A program made the position numbers and the translations under genes. Below, piece by piece: positions 32,311-43,725 of a stretch of DNA of 64,000 nt. How positions within the stretch are numbered: position 1 is the stretch's first letter; each line of letters opens with the position of its first letter. Source of the stretch: Circinella umbellata (lineage: Eukaryota; Mucoromycota; Mucoromycetes; Mucorales; Lichtheimiaceae); contig JAIWNF010000057.1 of NCBI GenBank assembly GCA_025093555.1, positions 1-64,000 on the forward strand. Direction: 5' to 3'. The notes under the pieces are model-generated. The model was not told where the DNA came from and made no database searches. It saw nothing but the letters and a program-made list of their open reading frames with translations.

Positions 32311-32817
32311 TAAAAAATAATGGAACGTATGAGAGAAGAGAAGATGTCACAAGCCAGTAAGGGAGACAATGAAGAATATATGTTGAGGAACAGTTTAAAA
32401 AGAGTGATTGATTATATTTCAAATAATGCTACATATGACACAATGAATACAGATACATATACAAAAAAAAGAGAAAGAAAAGGACTACTCTGTTATACTG
32501 TGCTACCATAACAGTTCCATCAATGATCGATTAAATCGTTTTTTAATTGGTTATAGGTTTCTGTGTTTCGGATAGCTTTATAGCGACTAATATGGTTTTG
32601 AATATATGTATTGTATCAGGGAGGTGGTGGGGCATTGGCGCACATGCATTACCAACTGTTTTTACACAAAAACTATTGGTGACAAATTTTTTGTTGGTAA
32701 CAAAAATTTAAAATGTTTATAAAATTGAATTTTATTTTTAAGAAAAATAAAATCATCAAAAGATTTAATCAATTTTATAAGCAAAATATATTAAGAATAT
32801 ATTAAAATAAAAAAAAT

Positions 32818-33330
32818 ATGGTCATCTTAAATAAAGAAATACTTATATGCAAATCATCTATGATTAAATCTATTGAGACTATTATGAAAGAAGTTGTAGA
32901 ACATTATTTTGATGATGAAATTTTATATGAAAAAAAAGAAGATAAAAAAAAATTATGTTATAATATTATAAATAAAAAAATGGAAGATATAAAAATGGAT
33001 ATTTTCTGGAATCTCAATACAAGTAAAAAAATATGTACTTATATCCATAAACGAGGTAGAAAAGAAGGTCACATGTGCCATAAGAAAATTAGGACTAATA
33101 TTTTAGATGGAAAACCTGATTATTTATGCTCAACACATAGTAAATTACATATTCCAAAAAAAAGATTAAAAAAAAGAAATAGTGAAAGTATGATAATATC
33201 AGAATGTGATACTAAAAAAAGAAAAGATATTAAAAAAATCAAAAAAAGAAAGATAAAACCAAAAAAAGTATATGTTTGTAATTGTGGCTTATTAGATTTA
33301 GGTAAGATAATGGGTAAAATATTAAATTAA
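32818..33330 (+). CDS. Lys-rich protein with Cys/His zinc-binding-type motif, 170 aa, copy 2
   Basis: An open frame, paralogous to 27322-27840 along its whole length. The start (MVILNKEILICKSSMIKSIE), central motif ICTYIHKRGRKEGHMCHKKI, then DYLCSTHSKLHIPKKRLKKR, and hydrophobic end (LLDLGKIMGKILN) all correspond. All candidate ligands are present (Cys in CTYIH, Cys in HMCHK, Cys and His in LCSTH). The C-terminus also has VCNCGLLDLG. No domain name can be given from sequence alone. The lysine-rich composition suggests nucleic-acid binding. No partner transposase is recognisable next to this copy. Confidence 0.55.
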   Translation: MVILNKEILICKSSMIKSIETIMKEVVEHYFDDEILYEKKEDKKKLCYNIINKKMEDIKMDIFWNLNTSKKICTYIHKRGRKEGHMCHKKIRTNILDGKPDYLCSTHSKLHIPKKRLKKRNSESMIISECDTKKRKDIKKIKKRKIKPKKVYVCNCGLLDLGKIMGKILN

Positions 33331-34537
33331 ATTGATTATTTATAAAAAAATAAAAAAAAAACATTCTGCGGGGCTGTTAATCTGTTATAATTATTACAAT
33401 TATTATAGATGCCCAAATTATGCCATTGTCTAACTGAAAATTATAAACATGATGTTATATATAAAAATTAAATATATGTGTTATAGTATTATCAAAACAT
33501 ATTAAATTAGAACTTATTTTATATAAATAGGGTATAAAAACAAGCTGTCGAGAATCTATAATTAAATAAAAAAGTATTGAAATTGCATCTTTAACTTTTA
33601 TTTTGTCCTACATTAGATAACAATTTAAATTAATTTTTTTACTATTATTCTTTATAATGATATGTATTTTTTGAATAAATAAAATGTGGTAGATAAAAAT
33701 TTTAAAAAATCTATTCTTAAAATATAATTAATGAAATAGAATATAAATATTTACAATTGATAATATTTAGACTTTTGATATAATAGTTTATTTACTAAAA
33801 TAAAAATTAATTTAAGAATTTTTTTTTGTGATTACAAATTAGAAATAGTTATTTATATTTAATTTATTTCTAAGTATATAGTTGATTTTATTGAAAATTA
33901 TTATATTTTTGTAAATAATATAAAATTCGTTTTTATAGTTTTTTATTTTCTAATGTTATTTTTTTAGAAAATTTTGAAATATTAAATTTTATCAATAATT
34001 ATTAAACCCAATCCAAAAAAATAATGATAAATATATTATTATAATTTTAAAATTCAATATGATACCCCTGGATTTTTCCACCTCTAGAAAAATAAAATAG
34101 GAAGGTCATTATGTTTATTACTTTTATAATTATCCATAAATATTTTATAATATATAAATCTTCATTTATTTTTGAAAATAAGATTTTTATAATAAAAGAT
34201 AATATTTAACAACAAGGACCCTTCTTATATTGTGAACTTGTTCACTAGTAGTAATATTATATCTGCTAGAAACATAAATGTTTCAGATTCAATAATGATG
34301 TGATAATTCTATATAATAATAGGAAACGTTATATATCATCTCTTATTATTTAATATATATATTATAATATATAAAAATTTAAAAAATATTAGTAAACAAT
34401 TAATTCAGATATAAAAGAACAATTGTTTTTATTGAAAATAATTATGTTTTTGTAAACATTAAGGTATTGCACATCCCACATTGTTGGAATAATTATTATT
34501 CTCTTCATCCTAAGAATCTAGTTCTTCTTCTTTTTCC
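33331..34537. other. Extremely AT-rich stretch, no gene seen
   Basis: Composition is almost entirely A and T with short palindromic runs. No coding frame with sensible composition, RNA gene or repeat pair was recognised. Confidence 0.4.
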
Positions 34538-34640
34538 GGGTGCGATTTTTTTCAGGTGAAATCAAAGATTCATGCTGTTCAAACGCCGATTGATTTGAAA
34601 AGAATAAACAGTCTGCACAGAGGAAAAACAGTCATCTTTT
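34537..34640 (+). repeat. Left terminal-repeat-like block GGGTGCGATTTTTTTT…
   Basis: gggtgcgattttttttcagg begins about 100 bp that return inverted at about 49320-49415 (caattgatttgagaagaata, cagtccgcacagaggaaaaa on the opposite strand). The first 25 bp also resemble the GGGTGCTGTGTTTTTCAGG block at 30955. It is the probable left end of the MULE-OTU element whose gene starts at 34721. Confidence 0.65.
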
Positions 34641-34720
34641 GCAGTGACAATATATCTAAAAAATAATAGAATATCTACTTTGTTCATCATAGCATTTGTT
34701 CTTTTTAATACACAACAGAA

Positions 34721-37700
34721 ATGTCTTTTCCACAATTTCCAAATGGTGATCAAGTCTATACTATTCCCCTTCATTACAAAGAAGGCGAGAATAACGAACA
34801 TAATCAGCTTGTATATAATTTATTTGTTGGGTGGCAGCTTCATCAAGTCAGCGATGACAAACGAAAGCATGGGGTTCACACCTTTTACAGAAGATGTTTG
34901 GGTGCCATCATCTGTACCAATTGCAATACTTTGTTCAGACCAAAATCATTGAACAAACGTATTAATGACCAAGTTTCGAAACATTGTACTAGCTGTATGA
35001 TGACATCTACTTTAAAACATGTACCTTGTGACTGTAGAATAACGTTTTACATTGGAAAATTGAAAGGTAATGTCTATATAAAATTCTGGGTACTAAAATT
35101 AGAATGGAGTATCATTGGGATATACATACTTTGGAGTGATGTGCATAGCTTAGATATGTTAATGCCTGGTTGAATGGAGCAAGAGAACTGTTTTGCCTGA
35201 AAGCAAGCACGTTTACTAACCCTATTACTGATCATTACAGATGGTGTAATAGTAGGTGAGATGAAACACAGGGATATACATACTTATGGTGAATTTATTC
35301 TGTTACATTTCATCATGAAAACGTTGGACAAAGTATAGGAACGTGTGTTGGAATTTCCAGGCGAAAAGTCATATGCATTAAAGATTGGTACCAGTGCTAT
35401 CTGTGCACAGAAGCCTTCTAGACCAATTAGCAACATCGACAAGAATCTTCATAATATTGGTACTATCAAGAGACTTCGACGCAATTATCTTATGAAAAAT
35501 GATCAATTAACATTGACACAAGCCTCCTTTGAGACAATTCATTCAGAATTTAAGGAGTTACAAAAAGAGTTTCCTGGGTATATAAAGGCATCGAATATTA
35601 TCCTTAGCCTAATGTGCATTACATTTGGTGCTCCTAGTATTATGTATCATACTGATTTTAAAACAAATCCTCAGTTGACTGATGTCACATACAGCTGCTC
35701 CACGAAAGATTATTATTTATGTACTACTAACATTTATTTTGAAGCGTTAGGCAAGTTTGCTGTTATATTTCAAGGAGTGCTTGATGGACTTTCTAAGGAT
35801 GACTTCAAGGCATACTTCTTGTCTTTTTTCATGTCATTTGATTTTCTGTTTGGATCTTCCAATGCTGATATTGACATGAATTTCTTTGGACTAGTATGTT
35901 TTATTTTTCACAGTTGGTACATATAGATGTTGTGTTGGGTGCATGAATGATAGAGAGGTGGTGTTTATATTCTGGAAAACTTGTCATATATGCATATATT
36001 ATATAAGAATTAGAATAGTAGCGCATCATGTAAAGCAGTCACTATTTTACAGATGTAGATAAATAGAAAAGACTAGATATGTCGAAGATATATAGTTATA
36101 GTTTGAGAAATTGATCTTTACAATAAATAAAATGACAACTTGTTATAAATTGGATACTGTTTAATTGGATGTAATATTTTTTTAATTATATACTGTTGTG
36201 AGAGACTAAATTGTGAACAATCTATCTTAGGTTATAGATTATTCTCAAGTACAGCGCCAAGGTTTTATCATGGCATTTGAAGACAAATTCCCTAATAGTA
36301 ACATTGGAGAGTAATCAACAACAATTAATTTTACTGTAAACAGTAAATTAATTTGATATTGTTATTACTCTGTCGAGCTCAAGAATCTTCAATTCTTTCG
36401 GGCATCGAATCCAGTTGGTCTAGCCTTTGATTAATCATAATGATAAATAATCATTATATTGATTAAAAAACTTTTTTTAAAAATAAACTAAGAGAAAAAT
36501 AAATAAATTTATTTTTTTCCCTTAAACTATTTTTTTTATTTAATTTTAAATAACTATATATGTTTTATTAATAAAATGTTCTACATTTTATTATTATAGA
36601 TTGATTCCCATTGCACCGCAGACTTTGTTAAAAGGATGTTATTATCATTGGAAACAAAGCATCCAGCGAATTATTAGCAACCATGCCATTGTACCACCAG
36701 GTTGTCATGTTGATTTCATCGACTATACTGATCAAATGTACAATGCTGCAGGAGAAAAATCATACAACTGGGCTGTTCAGCAGATCCACAAAGATTATCC
36801 TAACGCAAAAAAATGGCTTGATTGGTCGACCCGTGATGAAATTGCCGGTATGATATTTAAATCGAAAGGATGGCTCAAGGATGAGCTACAAAACCATCCT
36901 TGCCAGACATCGAATGGAGTAGAAGCACTCTATAAAGACCTCTACCATATTGTCGAAAAAAAGAAACCGCTCATAGAAACACTACACCAGATTTTTTCTT
37001 ATTTGCGTTCCTCAGAATTGGATTTGGAGTTTGTTGTTGCTGGTGGTAGAGTTGATTACAACCGAAAGAAAACAGAGTATATAGTCATTTAGCAGTGTTC
37101 AAGTGCCAATATATATTATATACATGGCAGCCATTTATTTTTATATTATTATAATAGAAAGTAAAGTCAGGTGAAGAGGTTCTTTAATGATGGCCGTGCT
37201 CCTGACATGACAAAAACTTTACTGGATCACGGTAATGTATATTATCTATTATAGTATATAAATACTCACACAGTTATATGTGCATAATTGTATAAGATCA
37301 AATGGTTTGTGCGCTAATAATTAAATTGATCTAATTGATACAGGCTTTAAGAGTAATGGTGGAAGAAAAAAGAAGTTGGACAATGAAGGAGGAGAAAATA
37401 ATAAAAGTAAAAGTATAGATACACACAAGGTGAAGATAGAAGAAGAGAACGAAAAGAAGAAAGAAGATGCGAAAGCAAAGAAGGTAGAAGAAGACCAAAC
37501 AAGAGTCGAAAAAGAGGAAGTTGAATGATAGAATTAATTTTGCTAGGTGAGAAAAGGATGGTAAATGATAGGATACATGTAGTTTACAATGATGCTAACT
37601 ATTCTAAATTATAACCATTAGGGAAATAGATAACGATCAGATGTTTAGACGTTTAGGCCTTGATGTTATTCCTTCAGATATCCTTATTGGTTGTCAATTG

Positions 37701-38290
37701 AATGCCGAAGATGTGCTAGGACTCTCCAATCCTAAAGGAGATGGCCATTGTGGTTGGAGAGCTAGTGCTGTTCTTCTTTAAGGCAGCAAAGACCAGTATG
37801 AAATTGTGAAGATGATAATGAAACATACTCTTTTGAACCACAAGGAACATTATGAACATATATTTAGGAAAGATGGATATGAAGAGAAACTGGCGACTCT
37901 TTCTCATACAAGTCGAACTGCAAGTTCAGGGCTTTTATTTCATGTGTTGGACTGTCCTAGGCTACTTTCAGAAGCATATAACCGACCTGTCGTTCTATAT
38001 ATGGTTTAATATGACCCTAATATAAAGGATATATCGTTTAATGGGGTAACATTCCTGCCTCTCTTTTCTGAGTGTCCACACAGTGATAGCAATGATAAAA
38101 ACATAGGCACTTCTGCTCCAAGAGTTTTATTTTTGAATGGCAATCATTTCCAATTGATTGTGATCAAAGACGAAGCTATAAATTGAGTTATTTGGCCTGA
38201 TATTTTTCCTAGACATGAGAATTTCGTTACAAAGCATGGCCTTACTACATCATGGTTAGATTTCTATTGGCCTAGATGTTTGAAATTTTA
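34721..38290 (+). pseudogene. Mutator-like transposase with C-terminal OTU domain, element A
   Basis: Exon-like pieces follow in order. 34721-35068 has a zinc-site region (RRCLGAIICTNCNTLFRP, then HCTSC and HVPCDC) like the GCM/FLYWCH-type N-terminus of MULEs. About 35242-35900 has MKHRDIHTYGEF and TDVTYSCSTKDYYL, with TAG at 35337-35339. About 36236-36310 has DYSQVQRQGFIMAFEDKFP. 36601-37090 has LLKGCYYHWKQSIQRI and GWLKDELQNHPCQTSNGVEA. After a Lys/Glu-rich linker, about 37621-38200 is OTU-like: NPKGDGHCGWRASAVLL (Asp and Cys of the active site) and, near the end, FLNGNHFQLIVIKD (catalytic His). Stops at about 37780 and 38008 interrupt the OTU part. OTU proteins are deubiquitinase-like cysteine proteases; their job in MULEs is unproven. 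Confidence 0.65.
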
Positions 38291-38479
38291 AATTCCTGTG
38301 CCACTTTTTATATATTTCCCTAGACATTTTCCCTCTTATTTTATTATCTACTTAGACTTATATTTATCCTTTTTTATATAGACATACATTTATTCTTTTC
38401 TTATAAACACACAATCTCTCTTTTTTATAACATAGATTAATGAAGGCCAAGAAAGTGCCAATGAAATAGATAAGTATCT

Positions 38480-38823
38480 TGGTTTATATATTTATGTTTA
38501 TTCTAAATATGGAGAGATACGTCCCTGTGTGTTATTATGTGTCTATCACATCATATAAGTAGAAATACTAATAAAAAGGCTATGTTATCGTTAAGTATTT
38601 ATTAATCGCGATATTATTATGCTAAGTGAGCAGTAAAAAAAACGACTAAGTGCTTTTTTAAGCAAAAAACACATAATGAAAAAAAATATAAAAAAACGAT
38701 CAAGTGCTTTATTATGCAAAAAATCCCAAAATAACAGATCACATAAAAAAAACATATTAAAAAAAACTCATAAAACAAATCACACAAAAAAATCACATTA
38801 AAAAAATTCACATAAAAAAAATA
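38480..38823 (+). repeat. Part of a long repeat, also present inverted at 49085-49320
   Basis: tttattctaaatatggagag, cacatcatataa and cgcgatatt blocks recur in the same order on the minus strand at about 49320-49130. The segment continues into aaaaaatcacataaaa units matching the block at 30955-31195 in inverse orientation. It is broken at 38823 by the nested element. Confidence 0.6.
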
Positions 38824-39187
38824 GGCTTGTCTATTTGCACCCCCCCTCTTCCACATAAAAAAAAAATCTTGCACCCCCCCTCTGTAAAAATAAAAAGGTC
38901 TTTTTTAAATAATTTACGCACTGGTTTTTTCCTTATTTATATCTTTATATGGAACCAAGAAAGGAAAGGTGAAACAGGAAAGAGAAGAAAGAGACAGTAC
39001 AAAAAAAAATAGTTGAGAAAAATAATTAATTAGTTAAATCGAGTGTTTCGGGATCAGAAGAACAAATAGATTGAACATCAGCATCGCCAGGAAGGGAGAC
39101 CTCACTATAAATTCAGATGGATCGATCGAACACATCTTTGAATAATGGGTACCACGGATCAACAGTTAATACCTCTCTTTTTCTTCC

Positions 39188-42100
39188 TCAGTTTTCATAA
39201 TAGAGTTCGGGCCATTGAATACACGCGTCATGTTTGATTTTTACAAGAATAATATGAGCATGATGAAGATGCAGTGCTATTGGATGTGTGCGCTTTGATT
39301 CGAATGGGGTAAGTTGGAGAGGAAAAAATGTATTGGATTCAAAGCCGTAGAATGCGATTGGAGCTTTGAATGTGTCAGAAGCAATCTGAGCACATTCGGG
39401 AACGCAAAACCATTCATTGCTATGTGGATTGAGGATCCCTTTAATACGATGTTGATCATAACTTTTATAGATACCGCCAATATTTGTCAAATAATGTCTC
39501 AGCATTGCATCTTTTATATCGAGATATTTTCTTTCGTCACCAAATAGTTCAACTGCCAATGCTCTAAATCCACAGTTTCCATCTCCAATTGGATTATACA
39601 CTTCGTCTACTTCAAGGTGAGGGATCAGGTTATTGGTTACCATCTTTATATTTGGCACAATGCTGGTTTTACGAGGTGGAGTAGTGGATGATGGTGATAA
39701 TGAGTTTAATTGTAAGTTATCTGTGGCTTTACACTTTCCCTTCCTATAATTTAATTAATTATGTATTAGATAATATGTTTAAATGGTATCAATTATTAGA
39801 AATAAATAAATACAAATTTCAGCAGATTTATGACCAAAACTAGTTTTTGCTTTTTTTTTACTTTCTTGTTCTTGATATTCTAAAGCAATTAAGTCACGTT
39901 TTTTGTGTTTTTCTTGATCTTTGCCTCTGCCTTTCTTTGGAGCATTTTTCGGCTGCTGTAAGTCTTCAAGATCCACAAAAAGATCATCATTAATTGCCTG
40001 TAAGCGTTGTAGCAAAGTTTTACGTTGTTTTTGATCAGTATATTTGTGAAGCAAGGTGTTAATACATGCGAGTTCATCATTAATTGCCTGTAAGCGTTGT
40101 AGCAAAGTTTTACGTTGTTTTTGATCAGTATATTTGTGAAGCAAGGTGTTAATACATGCGAGTTCATCATTAATTTGGTCTTCAACATTAGGTGGAATAT
40201 ATGATTCTGTTATTGTAAGAACATTATCCACATCATTCATATTCGTATTTTCTACATAATTTAATTGAAATATAATTCTCAATATCAATATCCTAAAAGG
40301 TGTTATGATTAAAATTACCTTCAGGTGCAGTTGTTTCTGGGTAAAGATGCCAATGTCTAGGAATCAAACTTAACGGAATTGCTCCGGTGGTGGGTAACAT
40401 ATGACAACATGGAATATTGTAATGAGCTTTAATAGCACATCTACAAATATTTGTTTTCAAAATATTTCTGTGTTTAAGCTCATCACGGATGGCATGGAAT
40501 GCAAATTTGGATATATTACGCTCCAAATTTACTAAGCGTTCTTTTTGAGATTCAGGAATATGGGGATTAACAGTAAAGTATTCTTTATCATGCTGCTGTT
40601 TCTATGCTACGTTCTATTGTTGGGTTACAGAAGAAATACACGTAAGTAATAGCAACGAATGAATCGTATTTAAGTTTTATACTTACTTTCAACCTATAGT
40701 GTTCATCGATTTGCTCAAAAACAGAGAATAAATTTCCACTGGATGATTGAATTGACCTTTTTAGGTCAGCATGAGCTCCTTCAACACGATTTGTACTATT
40801 ATTGCCAAAATGAACTATATTTGCAATATCACGTCCAACCCATTTTTCACGGAATTCTAGCTTTCTGTTTTGTTTTATTAGAAGTATAAAGAGTCAGTTA
40901 ATTGTTGTAACTAATAAATATATTCTATTATGATTTACTTACTCTTTTAAATATTTGATAACTTCAGCTGGATTTTTGGCTTTTTGGGCTATTTCATTAT
41001 ACTTGGCCAATGCTTTAGCCTCAAACTTTTCATCTGGAATCACACACATATCTTCAAGTTCGTCCTGATATTGGTCAGTCATTAAAAAGTTAACTGCTTT
41101 TTCAAGCTCCTGGTAATCATCCTTGATATCAAAAAGTTTTTGCAATTTTGTTCTGAAATTACGACGTAGGTGGACTTTGCGTAACAATTTTTTTGAGTTA
41201 GGAAAAACTTTATCCAAGGCTTTTATCAAAGCACCTTCACTATCTGTAACAAAGGTTTCGGAAATGCAGACTGATTCGATGGCCAAACAATATTCTGGAG
41301 ACGCTGAATAACCCATTCGTAAGTTTCATTTGTTTCTTGGGATACCCATCTACCAGCAATGCAAAATGTTTTCAAATGTGGATAACCAATATTACCAGTG
41401 CCAACAACATTTACAAAAGGTAAGCGATGCTTATTTGTCTTGTACGTCGCATCCAAAACAACAATCTCAGGAAACTTGCGAGCTAAAGCAATAGCCGAAT
41501 TATGCGCAAAAAAAAAGAGAAAGTAAAAACCGCTTTTCACCTTCTTTCTTTGACTGAAAGTCTACTTCATATCCCTTCTCTTCTAATTTTTTGATCAAAT
41601 TGAACATTGTATGTTGTGGATCATTGTTAAATATCGTTTGACGTAAGTTTGTTACTTTTTTGGATTAATGATCTTGCCTTTACTGGCAAGGAATGACAAG
41701 ATCGAGTTATTTGTTGCATGACTTTTGATCATGCTTATGACAATGGCTTCTTCTTCTGTATCAAGACGACGCGCTATGGAGTACGATGATATTTCTTGTG
41801 CAACTTTGTGATTATGCTCTCCATCAAAAAACGACACAATACGTCACTGCTGACTATGCACGCTCAATGGTCGAAGAACCATATTGAATTCACATCCAAA
41901 ACGTTGTGAGTTTGCTTCGCAGTGCTTCGTTCCCTTTGAATCCATAGCTCCAAGAACTTCACCATTATCATTGACAACAAATCTTTTAGGCTTTGAGTTT
42001 TTTTGTTCATATTCATGAACGTCGCTATTGGCAGGTTTGCCATAATGTTTGCAAGCAAGAACCATTTTTCTTTTTTTACTTGAGAGATCGCTTCTGGCTG

Positions 42101-42215
42101 TGTATAGCGCGATTCCATTTTTTTTACCCCATTTAAAACAAGCATCTCTGGCAGCATTATAATCGTCCCATGTTTCTTGGAGTTCATTAGGAATTGAGCT
42201 AGAAGATTTCGACAT
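39188..42215 (-). pseudogene. FAR1-type MULE transposase with C-terminal OTU domain, element B
   Basis: Read on the minus strand from the ATG at 42215. A FAR1-like WRKY/GCM DNA-binding region (YNAARDACFKWGKKNGIALY … CEFNMVLRPLS) comes first. Linker GEHNHKVAQEISSYSIARRL follows. The MULE core has EIVVLDATYKTNKHRLPFVN, VTDSEGALIKALDKVFPNSK and (about 40870-40700) a NRVEGAHADLKRSI block with the acidic residue. A SWIM-like ICRCAIKAHYNIPCCHMLP comes next, then a Lys-rich region with a 30-residue tandem duplication (39991-40170), and an OTU domain (about 39658-39188) with GDGNCGFRALAVELFGDERK and a late HHAHIILVKIKH. Stops (near 41844) and a frameshift near 41290 break it; introns near 40620-40690 and 40875-40940 are likely. 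Confidence 0.75.
39991..40170 (-). repeat. Perfect 90-bp tandem duplication inside the MULE-OTU gene
   Basis: 39991-40080 and 40081-40170 are identical over all 90 bp. The reading frame is kept (30 residues, INDELACINTLLHKYTDQKQ and onward repeated), so the duplication is young relative to the decay of the gene. Confidence 0.95.
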
Positions 42216-42546
42216 TGGTATGAATGACAGTTTTTTTTAAAAAGAAGATAGTTTTTCTGAAAGAGAAGTATTATATAATGTATTCATATTTCTCTTTATA
42301 TATATATGCCTTATGTTGCAGCATGGTAGATTGCCGTTAATATTGTCCTTATTCATATCAATTTTCTGTTATTTACTTTCTATATATGCTATCATATACG
42401 ATATATCTACGTTTTAATATATAAATTTTCATTTGGTGATAATTAATTAAAAACCGTTTGCATTGATTAAATTCAACTTTTTATTTATGCAGAGGGGGGG
42501 TGAATCCCGGGCCGGACCTGAGAGGGGGGGTGCAAATAGACGAGCC

Positions 42547-42690
42547 CAAAAAAATCACATAAAAAAATCATTTTTATAATACAAATATACAAGCGGAGAT
42601 TGAGTTTAAATGTTTTGTGGCAAATCACATAAAAAATATGTGGCTAGGCACATAAAAAATCCAAATTTCACCTGAAAAAACACAGCACCC
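42547..42690 (-). repeat. Outer part of the interrupted terminal-repeat block
   Basis: It reads, inverted, as gggtgctgtgttttttcagg followed by gtgcctagccacatattttt, the same as 30955-31080. It continues the block cut at 38823 by element B. Confidence 0.75.
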
Positions 42691-42708
42691 ATGCAGTATA
42701 ACCATGAA

Positions 42709-43213
42709 TTAATTCATCGAACAGAGGTGAGCATTGAAGAACATTGATTTCATTGAGGGAACCAGGAAGGCCAAAGTACACATGCCAGATCCACCCATCT
42801 TCAGATGCAACAGCTTCCAGCATGACTGTTGCCACCTTCTCCTTGCCAATATATTGGCTATGCTATGCCTTTGGACAGTTTTGCCACTCCCAATGCATAC
42901 AATCAAGAGATCCAAGCATTCCAGGAAAGCCGCGTTTTTTACTTTCGTCCAGCAATCGCTCAATATCACTCTTAGTTGGAGCACATAAGTACTCATCGCC
43001 AAATACATCAATGACTACTGAACAGAAGCGTTTCAGAGAATCACTTGCAGTAGTGGCTAATATCTGAAAGTATTCATCTAGAGAATCAGCACTACCAGAA
43101 TAGGCGAGTTGATTAAGTGCTGCTGTAATTTTGATATGTGGCAATATACCACATTTATTAGCAGCACTTGTCTTTTGCTGAAAATAACTGTTATGATCCA
43201 CTATTCTATCCAT
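42709..43213 (-). pseudogene. PIF/Harbinger DDE transposase fragment
   Basis: The minus-strand frame MDRIVDHNSYFQQKTSAANK leads to PHIKITAALNQLAYSGSADS, LCAPTKSDIERLLDESKKRG and FPGMLGSLDCMHWEWQNCPK, the region around the first catalytic Asp of PIF/Harbinger (DDE_Tnp_4) transposases. A one-base shift near 42865 moves it to a second frame whose end corresponds to the NINVLxxSPLF region. The protein then runs into the terminal repeat at 42690, so the C-terminal half with the second Asp and the Glu is missing. The N-terminus is also absent. Confidence 0.7.
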
Positions 43214-43725
43214 GATTCATAGAAACAATTGCTTATGCATTCTGAATCGACAACGGAATTGCTTTTTTACATATTTTAAATTGCTTATGAAATAATCGTT
43301 CATCAAATGATCATGAGTGTTGTATCCAACACATATTATTCATAAAGATAATTATTTGTCATTCTAATTATTAAAGTATAGCATATCTTTAATTATGCTT
43401 TGCTAACATTTCGTGTATTTCCCTATTTGGACCATGATTTATAAGAACCCAGAAGTCCGTCTTCTATAATGATATAAGGTTACAGCTGTGTAGATATATT
43501 ATATCGTCAACCGCTCAAAGTCTAATCTTAATATCATTAATCTTATATTCATAATTCACACGGCCATGACAAATATAAATCTTACATATACATATATCAA
43601 TATATCAATATATCCCACTGATAATAAGATTCATATAAATAGAGATAATATTTTATTTTAATAAACTTCAGTTCAATTATTGTTCTTTTGGGTCTCATTG
43701 ACTTTTTAACGTCTCTTTTATTTTA
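43214..43725. other. AT-rich spacer, no gene seen
   Basis: No coding frame of sensible composition; short tatatcaatatatcaatata direct repeats near 43590. Confidence 0.3.

Larger units (their letters stand above)
38824..42546 (-). mobile_element. Nested MULE-OTU element B, about 3.7 kb
   Basis: The ends are inverted: ggcttgtctatttgcacccc on the left, and its inverse at about 42516-42546 (with one C/T difference). At both ends a cacccccccctct-like unit is present twice (about 38840 and 38872; 42490 and 42522). The flanks are A-rich (aaaaaaat on both sides), compatible with an 8-9 bp target duplication but too simple to prove it. The flanking DNA on each side rejoins into one continuous terminal-repeat block matching 30955-31195, so this element inserted into that block. 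Confidence 0.75.

Noticed and set aside
32320..32511. A 63-codon Lys/Glu-rich frame after the PIF ORF1 remnant
   Set aside because: Low complexity and outside the recognisable Myb-like layout; could not be supported as a gene.
27322..34500. Whole AT-rich block considered as an integrated large DNA virus
   Set aside because: No capsid, polymerase, packaging ATPase or other hallmark gene is seen; only two small Lys-rich ORFs carry the motif.
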